Shown here in pieces: positions 32,640 through 44,246 of a stretch of DNA of 64,000 nucleotides. The position numbers were made by a program, and so were the translations under genes. This stretch comes from Ceratotherium simum simum (taxonomy: Eukaryota > Chordata > Mammalia > Perissodactyla > Rhinocerotidae). Position 1 is the stretch's first letter. Each line of letters opens with the position of its first letter. The notes beneath the pieces are model-generated. The model was not told where the DNA came from and searched no databases. It saw only the letters and a program-made list of their open reading frames with translations. The DNA is taken from the NCBI RefSeq assembly GCF_000283155.1, contig NW_004454193.1, positions 14,580,813 through 14,644,812 of the forward strand. Direction: 5' to 3'.

Positions 32640-33060
32640 GGAGGCTACAGTGTGCTGCCCAGATGCCCCCTTCAGAATTGAGGCACATATCCCTCCAGCT
32701 GCTGGAGTGTTACCTGCTGACAGTTCAAAGCTGAGTCTCTTTCCAGAATTCTCCAAAACTAAATGCAACTGCCTTGCCCACAGTTATATCTCTTGCTTGG
32801 TAGCAGTCCCCATCCCAAGACTAGTCAATGTAGGGTTCTAAGACCTGGCACCTAATATTCAACACTGATGGGATCACTCTGAAGGGGCATCCGAGGTCCA
32901 GATCTCCACTGTTGATGACTTAATCCTTTGCCGAGACTGCATTGCAGCCCACCTTCTACCTCCATGCAATCCTGCTTTCTACCCTTCTGTTCCACAGAAG
33001 CACTCTGTTGCTCCTGAACACACTAAACGCAAATCTGTCTCATTTTTCTCAGGGAATTCA
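32640..33060 (+). mobile_element. LTR-like element, copy A
   Basis: CCCAGATGCCCCCTTCAGAA, CTCCAGCTGCTGGAGTGTTA, CCTGCTGACAGTTCAAAGC, CTTTCCAGAATTCTCC and AACTGCCTTGCCCACAGTTA parallel the reverse complement of 34584-34930. The end (ACGCAAATCTGTCTCATTTT then TCTCAGGGAA) resembles the 3' end of some ERVL-class LTRs. The family is not named, and there is no TSD. Confidence 0.5.
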
Positions 33061-33214
33061 AGTAAATCTACTTCAAACATAGGAAAGTCAAACAGAACTG
33101 AAATAACGCATTTTAACGCCATCAAGCCTTAGAAATAGAGGAAATAATTCATATCCCCATTATGTTTTTTATTATCATTGGTATTCTCTAGTGATTAGTT
33201 TGGTGTTAAATTCT
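33061..33214. other. No gene seen; unclassified spacer
   Basis: A short AT-rich interval between an LTR-like element and an L2 fragment. Confidence 0.4.
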
Positions 33215-33325
33215 GCTGTGATATAAGCATCATGAGGACAGGAATTTTATTAAACTGATTCTCTAATGCATTCATAACAGCAAATAATATACTTGGCATA
33301 TGGGGTATACTAAATAAACTGTGCA
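33215..33325 (+). repeat. L2 LINE 3' end, sense
   Basis: GCATCATGAGGACAGGAATT, CATAACAGCAAATAATATAC, TTGGCATATGGGGTATAC and TAAATAAACTG follow the last ~110 bases of L2. Confidence 0.55.
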
Positions 33326-33607
33326 TGAAATTATAGTTTATTGCATCTTCACTAGAAAGCAAATAAAAATCTTGGTATAGTTTTGAATGTGCAATTATCA
33401 CATATCCATCAAAGCCTGGGTCAAAAGCTATTCCTTCATGATGTGTTATTGATTTATCCCAGGTAAAAGAATCTATCCTTGCCAAATGTTCTCTGTTGCT
33501 CCTTCCCAATGTGTATTACTTCCTACTATCCATTGTAGCTATTTGTCTCCCTTTGCTATATTTTTGACTGGACAGCAAAGTGCGAATTTAAAAAAGGGGA
33601 GTTGTGT

Positions 33608-33797
33608 GGGCCAGCCCTGGTGGCCTAGTGGTTAACTTTGGTGCACTCCACTTGACTTGCCCAGGTTTGAGTCCCTGGTGCAGACCTACACCACCTATCT
33701 GTCGATGGCCATGGTGTGGTGGCGGCTCACATACAAAAAGAGGAAGATTGGCAAGAGATGTTAGCTCAGGGCAAATCTTTCTCAGCAAAAAAAAAAA
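33608..33797 (+). mobile_element. ERE-like SINE
   Basis: It starts GGGCCAGCCCTGGTGGCC, with A-box-like TGGCCTAGTGG, B-box-like GGTTTGAGTCC, the GATGTTAGCTCAGGGC module and an A-tail at 33787-33797. The sequences around both ends share an AAAAGGGGAG...GTGT pattern (about 33592-33607 and 33792-33811), a decayed TSD. The 115-codon frame through it is an artefact. Confidence 0.92.
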
Positions 33798-33811
33798 GGG
33801 GGAGGGGTGTG

Positions 33812-34583
33812 TCCATTCCCCATTAAGTCAAGAAGGCGTGGAGGAGGTAGGCCAGATGTGGGTGGAACCTTTTCAAAACGTGAATACTTGGAAGAACCCT
33901 GGGATTTGGATTTCTTTCTATGTTGATCAGAAAACACAGCTTTTATTGTGATATCCCCTACTGTGTCAAAGAACAGGTTCATTTCACGTTACAGTTAGCT
34001 TCTAATGGCTTTACACTTTTATTCCTTAATCCTGTCTTAAATTTCAAATAGTGGAATTTCAACCCTCAGATAGAAGGGCAGAGGTGGACATGAACTCTTT
34101 CAAATAATGCAACCATATCCCTGATATTAACCTGTTCTCATACCTAGTAAATCCTACCTCTGTCTATTCTGACAATCTTATAGATCAAGGACGCTGAATA
34201 ATTTTACAACAGCCACTTTTTTGTCTGTCGGATCCACACCCTTAAATCTAACAGGCCCATCTATGCACGAAGTGGCAGGAAGGAGATCAATACAAACCTT
34301 ACATCAAGAAGTACCAAATCCTTTCTATGTCCCCTGCATAGACTCATACTCTCATTGAATTCTAGTCCATACGCAGTTCTTGAGATCTAAGATTCTTTTC
34401 TCACTCACAGAACTGGGCTTGCCATGGAACATGGGTGGCGGAATTCAGCTCCTGTGTCTTAAATGCTCAACTTTCTGTAGGATATAGTTAGAACTCACAC
34501 TCTGACTTTCTCTGCTTTTTGGTATTTGAGACAATGAGCTATTTTCAACAAATATGCACAATGGCTATTTGTCAGTTAGCTTC
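33812..34583. other. No gene seen; unclassified
   Basis: Unique-looking, without coding or repeat signature. Confidence 0.45.
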
Positions 34584-34930
34584 TGTCTTAATTTGGGTTC
34601 CCAGAAACATACTGAGATGGAGATCTATATGCAGGACTTTTATTGGTGAGTGTTCCCTTCAATATTGTCCTAATTGTGTGGAGGTGGTTTTTATGTTTCT
34701 GCATGGAAAAGTCATCTGATGTAGGCTTCCCCAGGAGAGAGGATGTGATCTTGACAAGATAACTGTCTTCATCTGAGGCAATTCCCTGAGATACTTGACA
34801 GCTGAGGGCTGCCAGCTGACAGCAGTGCCAGTAGCTGAGGAATAAGTCCTTCTGTTTTGGAGGGAAATCTGGACAGTGTTCCACATGGTCCACTATATTT
34901 GGTAAGATCCAAGATCCTGTCTGTAGGGTA
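34584..34930 (-). mobile_element. LTR-like element, copy B, opposite orientation
   Basis: Read on the minus strand it ends CCTGCATATAGATCTCCATC, TCAGTATGTTTCTGGGAACC and CAAATTAAGACA, the 3' end of an ERVL-class LTR with an AATAAA just upstream. Its middle aligns with copy A (TCAGCTACTGGCACTGCTGT, CAGGGAATTGCCTCAGATG). The 5' limit is approximate. Confidence 0.6.
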
Positions 34931-35009
34931 AAATGTCTTAATACCTTATTATTTGGGATTATATCATATGAAAATATTCAATCTGCTGATTTTCTTGTGA
35001 GAATAAGAT

Positions 35010-35135
35010 AGTGTTCTCAAAGTGTGATCCTGGAAGCACCACCGCTATGAGGAACATGTTGAACACTTATGTAAAATGTTTTGCCTCACAAATATCAAAT
35101 AAGAATCTCTGGGAATGGGTTCAAGGATATTCTAT
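35010..35135. mobile_element. MER5A-like hAT MITE fragment
   Basis: AGTGTTCTCAAAGTGTGATC and CTGGAAGCACCACCG at the left, with AAGAATCTCTGGGAATGGGT to the right, follow MER5A in the opposite direction to the 4295 copy. The right third is missing. Confidence 0.65.
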
Positions 35136-35689
35136 TAATTAGCAGTCCCCCAAACCAGACTAAACAGGCCCTCCTAAATTCTACGGAAAAGGTTTCTATG
35201 CAAGGGGGAGTCCTCTCCAGGTCCTAAGTGAAAGTCATTTTTACTCATAGTTGTGTGTGTGTGTCTTGAATGAATGATAATAATTCATTTTGATAATGTG
35301 ATGCACATAATAAATTTAAGAGCATGTGATATTTTAAAGCTTGTTTTAACGAACGACTCTGATATTTTGAGTATTCAGAATATTTTTTTGTTAAAATAGA
35401 TTTTGAATGAGTGTTGAAAAATCTTTGAAAGTAGAGTAAATCCATTGGGGTGTAAGGCATTTAGCAATTTCAAGCATCCATAAGCAACCTCAGATATACA
35501 GAGTCATTTGAAGGGCTTTAGGGAAATGGGAATTTGATTGAATTTTGGACAAGAGTGAGTAGCTAGCTAGTAACACCCAGCTAGTGATAACCTAGGATCT
35601 ACCTCATAAAATGCTTTTGTGCATGGGGACTATGAGAGGTGATATAAAGGTTGTCGTTCAAGATAGGCCATGATTTTTTTTTCATCGCA
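35136..35689. other. No gene seen; unclassified
   Basis: Includes a short (TG)n run near 35251-35264. No repeat or gene recognised. Confidence 0.45.
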
Positions 35690-36725
35690 ATGAATCATTT
35701 CATTATCATTAACATCTCAGCTCCATCAGCCCCCATACCTTCACGTACCAACTCAACGCTGATAACTCAAACCTAACATCTTTGCTAAACTCGAGATTAA
35801 TTAATTCAAATACCTGCTTGAAATCTCCACTTAGATATCATATAATCACCTGAACATTGGGATGGCCAAAAGCAAACCTTTTATCCTCTATCCTCATCTC
35901 CCAAACCTGTTTCTTTGCTGGTCTCCCCCATTCCAGTAAATAACGCGATCAAATTGAAATTGCTCAAAATAGGAACTTGGAAATCAACTTTGATTCATTA
36001 CTACTTCAAAACTTCCCTCTACCTAAAATAGTGTAATAACCTCCAACTCATCTCCCTTTCACTCTCCTCTCTACTGCACCCCATATTGTCTCCCCACAGC
36101 AGCCACAGCTCTTTTGATAGTATAAATCAGACAGTAGTATTGTTCTTTTCAAAAACCGTCAAAGGCTTTCCATCATTTTATATACTTTATAACACCCCAG
36201 TGCCTACCATAGCTTACAAGTCCTTACTTGGTGGGGCCACTGCTCATCTTTCCAAATCTTTTGCCATTATTCTACTTGGTCATTCTTCAAGGCCCACTGA
36301 CATTCTTGTTGATTACAGAAAACAGAAAAGCTAATTCATGTCTGGATCTTTTTTCTGGCTGCCTCATCTTCCTGGAATGTGCTGCCTCCAGATCTTCTTC
36401 AGAAGGGAGTCTTGTGACTATTCACACCTCTGCCAAATTGTCACTTTTCAGATGGGCTTTCTCTGACAACCCAATCTAAGTTAGCCTAGTTACTCACCCT
36501 CTCCATTTTCCTCTCACACATCATCTTGTTTTATTCATTATATTTACCACTATGCTATTTATTATTTTTTATTAATTTATTAATATTATTCTGCTCCCAA
36601 GGTAATGCAAACTCCACAGAGCAAGTATCTTGCTTAACTTATTGGCCACTGTGTTTTCAGCTTCAGGAAGAATGCTTTGCGTTTTGCAAATGCTCAACAA
36701 ATATTTTTGAATTAATGAATTAATA
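35690..36725 (+). repeat. L2 LINE, sense, about 1 kb
   Basis: The longest L2 here. Order: TGAAATCTCCACTTAGATAT, ACATTGGGATGGCCAAAAGC, ACCTCCAACTCATCTCCCTT, TCCCCACAGCAGCCACAGCT, AAAGGCTTTCCATCATTTTA, TCCTGGAATGTGCTGCCTCC, TTCTCTGACAACCCAATCTA, and the 3' end ATGCTCAACAAATATTTTTG plus AATTAATGAATT. This spans the C-terminal coding end of ORF2 and the 3' UTR. All frames are broken, and the 82-83 codon frames at 36086-36479 are relics. Confidence 0.9.
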
Positions 36726-36734
36726 GTGATCATG

Positions 36735-36870
36735 ATAATAACAATTGATAACATTTATTAGGCACTTAATATTTACCAGTTATGAGCATTTAAATGCACT
36801 ATTTCATAAGGTCATTCTTACATGATCTTATGAGATACCACCATGCTAAGGAGAAAATTACAATTGTAAG
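36735..36870 (-). repeat. MIR SINE, antisense
   Basis: ATTTATTAGGCACTTAATAT, TTACCAGTTATGAGCATTTA, ATGCACTATTTCATAAGGTC and TTATGAGATACCACCATG follow the 3' half of MIR reversed. Confidence 0.7.
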
Positions 36871-37776
36871 AAATTATAGTTTTATCCTGTATAATTTAAT
36901 TTAATAACTTCATGTTACGTGACTTTATTTATATTATCGTTAAGGATATGAGGGGTCATTAATTTTTTATAAACTTTTACATCATATTATGGTGAAAAAG
37001 AATATGCTGGAGTAGTATTTGTTAATTGGAGTATTTGTATAAAATCCAAACATATTCCTTGGACATGTCAAGGGTCTACTTACTTGAAGCAAATTGATCA
37101 GTACCTTTAGTCGCATACAGAACTTTTGCTAATGAGGCTTATTTAAGACATTTTAACCAGAGTTGTTTTCTTCTATTAATATAAAGTATTATGAAAATGT
37201 TCTCAAATTGTTGCGGAAAATAATTCATGGAAAAAGTAATCATTGCTTATAGAACCTCATGGAGCAATACTGTTGGAAAACAAATTAAAATATATTATGG
37301 TGGTTTACTGATGGTAGATATATCATCCAGTACTTAGTTACTAAGTTTAATATGTTTCCAGAACTTGGAGCTATTAAAAATCATCGGAAGTACCCTATTA
37401 AACATTAAAGTATTAGGGAAATAGAGTTGTAACTATCTAAGTTATCAAAACAAGCCTGCTTAAATATTATATTCAAAAGTTTAGTAAAGGAGGGACCATG
37501 TGGCGTTTTGGGATGCATATTCTTCATGACTATTTACTCAAAGGAATCGTATGATCCTCCACCTTGGCCATGTAAAAAACCATAAATTAGTACCTCTGAG
37601 TTGGACGAAGATATCAAGAGTTTCAAAGTGAGGATTTCTGATAAACTCCCTGAGTGTTGGCTAACTATACTTATTGTCATGCTATCCTTCCAAATATGTT
37701 GAATATGAAGTGTAGGTCATAGATTTGAGTGAATAGGCTGGGGAATTTAAGAAGGCTGTGGAATAACTAGACTTAG
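36871..37776. other. No gene seen; AT-rich DNA
   Basis: About 900 bases of AT-rich sequence with no repeat I can name and no frame of note. Confidence 0.45.
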
Positions 37777-37789
37777 AAACTATAACTGA
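37777..37789. repeat. TSD, left copy (SINE)
   Basis: AAACTATAACTGA, repeated exactly at 38043-38055. Confidence 0.95.
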
Positions 37790-38042
37790 GGGGCCAGCCC
37801 GGTGGCATAGTGGTTAAGTTTACATACTCTGCTTTGGGGGCCCAGGGTTCACAGGTTCAGATCCCAGGCATGGACCTAAGCACCGTTTATCAAGCCACGT
37901 TGTGGTAGGCGTCCCACATATAAAGTAGAGGAAGATGGGCACGGATGTTAGCCCAGGGTCAATCTTCCTTAGCAAAAAAAGAGGAGGATTGGCAATGGAT
38001 GTTAGCTTAGGGCTAATCTTCCTCACCAAAAAAACCCCACCA
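37790..38042 (+). mobile_element. ERE-like SINE, full length with doubled 3' module
   Basis: It starts GGGGCCAGCCCGGTGGCA, with A-box-like TGGCATAGTGG and B-box-like GGTTCAGATCC, then the GGCGTCCCACATATAAAGTA segment, two tandem GATGTTAGC...TCTTCCT modules and an A-rich tail with CCCC interruptions. The 13-base TSD AAACTATAACTGA is perfect, so this is a recent copy, but of the subtype without the GGGGCTTTGGGG segment. Confidence 0.95.
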
Positions 38043-38055
38043 AAACTATAACTGA
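38043..38055. repeat. TSD, right copy (SINE)
   Basis: Exact copy of 37777-37789. Confidence 0.95.
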
Positions 38056-38259
38056 AAAGTTTTTTGTTCTTTTTTAAGCAAGGGCAATAACTTTCCCTTA
38101 GTCCCAATAGGGTCTGGAATTAGGGTCAGTGAGGGAGGTAATTAACCAGTTTTGATCTGGATACCTTCTTAAATTTAATTTTTTTTTCTTTATGATATTT
38201 GCAATTGATAAAGTGAATATTAATAACAGGAAAGCCTGGGCCCCTACTAAATTCTGCAT

Positions 38260-38400
38260 CCTCTCAGCCATTCTGTTTGATAGATATCATGATCCACAAT
38301 ATTTAAAAAAGAATATAGAGACTCAGATAATTAAATAAATTCCCAAACAAAACTGAGGTTCAAATTCAAGTCTTCATACTTTAATTACAGTGTTCATTGG
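38260..38400 (-). repeat. Possible MIR remnant, antisense
   Basis: ATATAGAGACTCAGATAATT, CCCAAACAAAACTGAGGTTC and AAATTCAAGTCTTCATACTT weakly follow a reversed MIR. Confidence 0.4.
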
Positions 38401-39599
38401 AAAACACTGGACCCCAATCTATGGTATTCCTTGGCCTGTTCTTTACCCCACTTCTTTCTATATAAATTTAATGCAACAGTTCTTAATGATCACACTATGC
38501 CAGAGCCTATATGGTGTACCAAAGACATAAGAATATGCAGTTGTATCTGATTCATGAATTTGCGTTGAAAATGAAATGCAATAATTTTTTGCAAAATACT
38601 AAGATCATTGACTAGGTTATAGTGTTCAACAAGTCTTTCAATTGCTTTCTTCTCTTTATTCTCCTATATTATTATTTTTATTAAGATGCTATTCCTGCAC
38701 GCAAGGAATTTAAATCTAATGGAAGTAACAAATATAAAGACAAATGAAATTATTGTAGGAAACAATTTTGGTAGACGTAGGAGGTTGTATGAGTTTAGGA
38801 AATGATTCTTGAGTGTTTTGTTTAAGAGATGTCTTAAACTTTGAGTATGATTTAGCTGAGTAGAGAACAAGGAAGGCTCAATATGAAAACTTTCTTGAAC
38901 AGAGACACCAAAGAAACTCTCAGGATCTCAAATCAGATTGCTCGTCAAGATGTGAACTTGATGCTGAGTAAAGGGTGGTAGAAGAGTCCTCTCCAGGAGA
39001 CTATTATCCTCCCTCTTTGATGCAAGCCATCAAAGCTCCTGAGGTTGATAAAGCTCCCAGCGGAACACAAATCCATTCAGAAGTGTCAGATTTCCCTACA
39101 AGAGAGGAACAAAAAGAAGAAACTTTGTGTCAGCCCACGTGGATTCCTTTCTCCCAAGATACCCTTTGGATCTAAAATGTTCTTCCCCTGATTCAACAGG
39201 GAGGCTTGTTCAATGGCTTTATAGAAGCAATGACTCCATTAATGCCTGTTCTGGACACTGCTTCTGTGAAACTCTCTGGCATTAAATTGTCTGATCTCAG
39301 TCCTTCCTGTCCCTGCCCAACCATGCTGACTTACAATGATTTTTTTTTGGCTAGTCACAGATTAGTTCAGCTAGGATGAATCTGATTGTCACTTAAGTTT
39401 GTGCAGATTTCCTCCTGTGAGCCGCTGCTGGGTCTGCTGGGTCCCTGCCAAGGACGCTTCCTCACCTGGAATCTTGCTTAGAGTTTCAGGCAGAAAGTTG
39501 GCAGCTCAGATGTTTGTAGTCATAGTAACTCCAGGGGAAGATTAGGGATGTACACACATAAGTATGTCTGGCCATGTGAATGTGAGGCTGTCTTTCTCA
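38401..39599. other. No gene seen; unclassified
   Basis: Mixed composition; the 66-codon frame at 38975-39175 has no recognisable domain. No repeat family assigned. Confidence 0.45.
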
Positions 39600-39740
39600 A
39601 TTCATCCTTCTATCCATTCATTCACTGATTCATCTCCAAAACATTCATGGAAACTCCCCTATGTGTCCTACAGTGTGTTTGATACTGAAAATGCAGAGTT
39701 GAAAATTATTTAGGTGCTGCCTTTGAAAAGATCATTCATC
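39600..39740 (-). repeat. L2 LINE 3' end, antisense
   Basis: CTATCCATTCATTCACTGAT followed by TGTGTCCTACAGTGTGTTTG and GATACTGAAAATGCAGAG resembles the reversed L2 terminus. Confidence 0.55.
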
Positions 39741-40004
39741 ATTTGATCACTGAGGAAATGTTACTGAAGCTTCTATACACCAACTCCTTGCTAGGTAGGT
39801 CCTTGAAATGCAGGGAAAAGGTGAATACGATTTGGGGCCTGTCCATACAGTATGTGTTGTCTAGAGAATCTATAAAAAATGAGCATCCACTGTGCATAGG
39901 CGTCGGTGCTCAGTGCCATATAGATTATTTCTAATCTACTGATGTAGATAGACGTAAAAGCAAATCATTCAATACAATGAGAGAAATGCCATGTAACTCT
40001 ATAG

Positions 40005-40218
40005 TAGTGGTTCTCAACCAGGGACTATTTTTCCCTACCAGGCAAAATATTCAGACTGTCTGGAGACATTTTAGTTGTCACAGCTGGATAGTGCTACTGG
40101 CTTCTAGTGCATAGAGGACATCGATGCTGCTAAACATCCTACAATCCACAGGACAGCCCCCTACAACAAAGAGTTATCCAGCCCGAAATGTCAATAGCGC
40201 CCAGTTTGAGAAGCTCTG
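40005..40218. mobile_element. MER20-like hAT MITE, near full length
   Basis: The left end TAGTGGTTCTCAACCAGGGA and right end TTTGAGAAGCTCTG bound it. The interior has GACTGTCTGGAGACATTTTA, GTTGTCACAGCTGGATAGTG, GATGCTGCTAAACATCCTAC, AGGACAGCCCCCTACAACAA and CCGAAATGTCAATAGCG. About 214 bp, close to the family length. The 8-base flanks do not match. I name MER20 from memory. Confidence 0.9.
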
Positions 40219-40224
40219 TGTGTA

Positions 40225-40270
40225 TGCAAATATATAAATATAAATATATACACAAATAAATATATACGCA
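40225..40270. repeat. AT-rich ATATAAATA repeat
   Basis: A short imperfect AAATATATA array immediately after the MER20-like element. Confidence 0.7.
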
Positions 40271-40459
40271 CAGCTATGAGTGCAAAGGAAGGTTTGATTC
40301 ACTGTCTCGAGGGCAAGAAAAGTCTGTCCAAAGGAGAGGGCATTTCAGTTTAGTGATGGTGGATTTCATCACAAATTAGTATGAGTGCTCATGATGCTGA
40401 AATGTTGTATAAAAAACACTGAGGAATTTCTTTGTTTATTTATTTTCACCAAAAATTAC

Positions 40460-40565
40460 TGGGGAATATTTTTCCATGTGATTTTGTGAGATATTCCCAA
40501 CAACCGTGTGAAATGTATAGAGCAGATGCTATTTTCCTGTGCAACTTAAAACTCATAGAGATTGT
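40460..40565 (-). repeat. Possible MIR, antisense
   Basis: GTGAGATATTCCCAACAACC, GTGTGAAATGTATAGAGCAG and ATGCTATTTTCCTGTGC resemble the middle of a reversed MIR. Confidence 0.5.
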
Positions 40566-41964
40566 GTTTTGTTTATTTATAGTTCTCTTTCCCCTAAGTG
40601 ACTACTGTACGTAAATGGCATTGCTCATCAAGTCTAATAACTGCCTGAAATAAACTAGTCTACTCCAGTAGCAAAAAAAAACAGAGAGATCTATCAGACA
40701 TTCTTCACAAAGTAAAATGCTAATGTTCTGTTGGACAGAGAGTTGCATTTGGGGGATTCAGTATCAGGTGTCTTGTGCATTTTTCTACCTCACTAGAGTC
40801 CTTCCACATTCTAAGGACACTTTGTTTAAATAAATTGGCAAACCCCATCATTTTGAAAAGGGAGGACAATTGATGAATTAATCAGACCCTTGAGCAGGGC
40901 GCTGATTCTACAGAGGCCCCCCAAAACAACCAAGAAAAACACAGAATTGTGCAGAGATAGCATTTGTCAAGAAATTGACTACAGACAGAATGCGGTTGAG
41001 CTTTAGTAGACGTTTCTCAAATGAGCTTCCGACCTGCAGGCCATGCCAATGTTAACCTGGTAGTGAACTCTTCAGATACCTTGCACCAACTAGGGGTTTG
41101 ACTGAGGCTCAGAATCTCTTGACCACTTGACCATTCGTAGCTCTTTCCATTGACATCACCTGTTTTAATGTTTTTTGTACCCATGTAACACATAAACTAT
41201 TATTTACCTAATGTATTCATCTAAATTCATAACCTTAAATGCATTCATTTAAAAAGAAACCTTATGTTCTAGTCATGAATGGAAAACTAGGTCAGGAAAG
41301 AAAGAGAAGATAACCTTAAAGGAATTACAATTTTAAAAAAAGTTGTTTAATTCTAGCTGGACGCCATTGCCTGGAGGTCAGCTCTGACTGCTGAGAGGGG
41401 GATTAGCAAGTTTTAGAGAGACGTGAACAGCCATTACCAAACCGAGACCTTCCACTTTGTGTGATCAGGAGGACTGAAATAGCACTGAAAAGGGAAATTC
41501 ATTATGTAAATGGTGTTATTTTTAGACTCTTCGGCACCCTGTCACTTATCCCATGCCTCGTCAGTGATATGGATTCCTCATTTTGGGAAATGCTGGTTCA
41601 GGGCTTGTCATCTTGGTCTGGACCCTGGCAAAGCATTTAAATTGGTCTCTCTGCCCATGCCCCTCCAAGATACCTGCCACACTAGGAGCCCAAGTGACTT
41701 TTCTGTTGCACAAAAGCAGGGATTTTTTTTTATTCTTTACTTTTATAACTTTAATATCTAGTTCAGTGGTCTTGTTGCATAATGTGTGTCTCAGATAAAA
41801 TTTGTTACAGGAAACTAGTCTTTTTTTTTTTTCCTAAAAGATGTGATTCCAATTACTAAAAAACAAGCATAGGAGGAAGATTGAAAGGAATGAATGTAAC
41901 TTCTTTCCTTTTCTTTAGCTAAAAATTGTAACTAGCATTTATAATATAGAATTTACTCATAATA
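40566..41964. other. No gene seen; unclassified
   Basis: Frames at 41510-41761 and 41583-41798 (83 and 71 codons) overlap in different phases and have no known domain. T-runs are present near 41727 and 41821. No repeat family assigned. Confidence 0.45.
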
Positions 41965-42120
41965 TTTATAAGATAAAACAGTGGCAAGAAGGGTTCTAAA
42001 TAGTTTCATATATTAATACGTGCAACATATCAGAAAACTGGGGTACAGTGGCATTAAGTATCTTGACCAAAATTTCATTCCTAGTTAGTGAGCAGAGCCA
42101 GAATAATGCCAGATTGAATA
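41965..42120 (-). repeat. MIR SINE, antisense
   Basis: AAGGGTTCTAAATAGTTTCA, AACTGGGGTACAGTGGCATT, AAGTATCTTGACCAAAATTT and AGTGAGCAGAGCCAGAATAA follow a reversed MIR. Confidence 0.65.
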
Positions 42121-43911
42121 TGGTCGAGCTTCTGAGTTAATGTTTTTAGCCATCTTTTGAGTAGCTCAAAGTTGAACCTATCCCATTAGAATTGTTGCTT
42201 TAGTTAAGCACATGTTTACTAGATTTTCATCCTTCTCAGACTTTAGATAGAATGAGGGACACATACAGAGTACTAATTCTGTGTGGCACACACTAACACA
42301 AATACTCAGATTTCTGTCAATTTGGTTAGCAGTGACCCTGCTGTTATTAGTCAAAATATTTTTTTAAAATATAGAAGAGAAGGACAAGAAGGAAAGAGTA
42401 GCTTTGCTAAATTGTATATAAATAGTATCTGGCTTTTTATTTTACGAGGTAGAGTTGTTTTACATGTTGGACATTAATTCCATAAAATACCTTTGGGTTC
42501 TGAAACACGCTTTGTGCGGATTCTATAAAATGGTCTTTTGTGGCTTGTGCTAGACATGAAAAAAAGATTACATGTTTTCAGGCCCATCTTGGAAAGAGTT
42601 TATAATATCAACAGTTCCTTTTTCCCATTTTCAGAGCAGAAGGAAATCTAGATTCCGCTTGCAAGACACAGCTTGTCACAAATGCTAGACTAAACATTCA
42701 GAAATAAAGGTGAGCTCCAGGGAGAGCCCTGAGCTACCAAAGGCCAATTTGTACACCCTGTCTTGAGGACTATTTTCCAACAGACAACAAAATATGCCGT
42801 TCTCCAAAAAAGAAGAGCTTATTTATTTGGGTTGTCTGCTGTAGGCTTGTTTGATGTTTCTTTGATTCTTGATCTTTGTTAGAGTGAAAGAAAGAAAGAG
42901 AGAGAAAAAAACGCCTTATTAAATTGGTAAAGTTCTGACTCTAATTTTGGCATAGGGAATGTATTAAGCCAGCTAGAAATCTAGGCCTACCTTAGTTTAC
43001 CATTCTCCGGCTTCCATAGTTCTTTGCTGTGGTCTCTTCTCCAGCTCTCCCTGCAGACTCAGACCCACATGGCCACTGAGACAACATTGACAAAGGCAGG
43101 AAGATATTAAAAGGTTTCAACGTACTCCCACCCCCTTTATGAATCTGTAGAGCATTTAAGATTAAGTTGCCACCTCATATGTAGGATCTTGGGACCCAGC
43201 TTTGCTTACCAAACTCTGGATCATCAGAATTGACATTTGGGTACCAGCCTTGTCCTGAGTTCTAAACACTCTTCCTTATTCTATGGACTTAGCTTAGTTA
43301 GTGGCACTGTTTTAAATCTCCTTTCTTTTTTCTCTCTCAATCTGTTTTTTGCTTTCACTAGTGCATTGATTTAGCAAACGTTTCTGACAGCTATTCCATT
43401 ATCCACGGAGATGGTAGAGAACCTTCAGAGATATAATTGAGACACAGTTTCCTAATAAAAATGCCATAATTTATAGAGAAGCCATATGGAATTTCCTTTT
43501 CTAGATAACTATTTTGATTTCTCCAGAAATCTAAGCCTCTCAAGGAATAGAATTGGAAAAGCCACAAAGAGTCCAGGTAATCTAAACCTTTGGTCTTCTC
43601 TCCTCTACTTATCTCTAAATCTGTACTATGCTCTCATTTGTACAAATTGCTTTTCTTTGTTACTTCACGTACATAGCACATCTTTTCTATGTTAAATTGT
43701 CTCTACTAGGTGAGTAAAACCCAGCTCACAGACAGGCTCCCAGTCATAATTCCAAATTTCCCAGAAACACAGTCTGATTGTTCTAGCTTTCTTGAGGTGG
43801 AATACCAATGTTTAAGTGATTCTTGGAGAAGAACTTTTCTCTCCCTCTGCCACAGTCACTTGCTCTGTCTGGTAGGGAAGTCCTCTCCTCTACTTCTGTT
43901 GTTCTGCCCTG
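42121..43911. other. No gene seen; unclassified
   Basis: A GAAAGA purine-rich run lies near 42886-42910. Frames at 43486-43982 (69 and 90 codons) resemble nothing known, and the second is dominated by a Ser-rich run from the CTC repeat. No named repeats. Confidence 0.45.
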
Positions 43912-43947
43912 AATCCTCCTCCTCCTCCTTCCCCTCCTCCTCCTCCT
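43912..43947. repeat. (CTC)n trinucleotide-rich tract
   Basis: An imperfect CCTCCT array with CCTTCC interruptions, on the strand that would encode poly-Ser in one frame. Confidence 0.85.
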
Positions 43948-44173
43948 TGTCACCCTTATTATCTGATAGAATCATGTTATGAGTCTCTCCAGTACTTGCT
44001 TTCTCTCCCTGAGTGCAAACAGACTACTTCTGGGCTGACATATACAAGATTCTCATGTAGTGGTGGTGATAAAGATGATGCTAGTATCAGCAAAAAATGT
44101 AATTCTTCTAGGTCAAGTAGTGATTAATTGAGTAGATGTCCACCTAGGATAATCTCATGCCCCCAAACCCCAA

Positions 44174-44199
44174 AGTAAGTAGGTAGGTAGGTAGGTGGG

Positions 44200-44235
<36 letters not shown>

Positions 44236-44246
44236 CAGATAGATGT
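44174..44246. repeat. Compound tetranucleotide microsatellite (GTAG)n(ATAG)n
   Basis: About five GTAG-type units pass through one GTGG interruption into about eleven ATAG units, with a single GACA near the end. Long uninterrupted tetranucleotide runs such as this are usually length-polymorphic. Confidence 0.95.

Noticed and set aside
43710..43982. Ser-rich 90-codon frame
   Set aside because: The Ser run is the translation of the CTC trinucleotide repeat at 43912-43947.
44174..44246. Regularly spaced repeat as a possible CRISPR array
   Set aside because: It is a simple tetranucleotide microsatellite with no spacers, in a mammalian genome.
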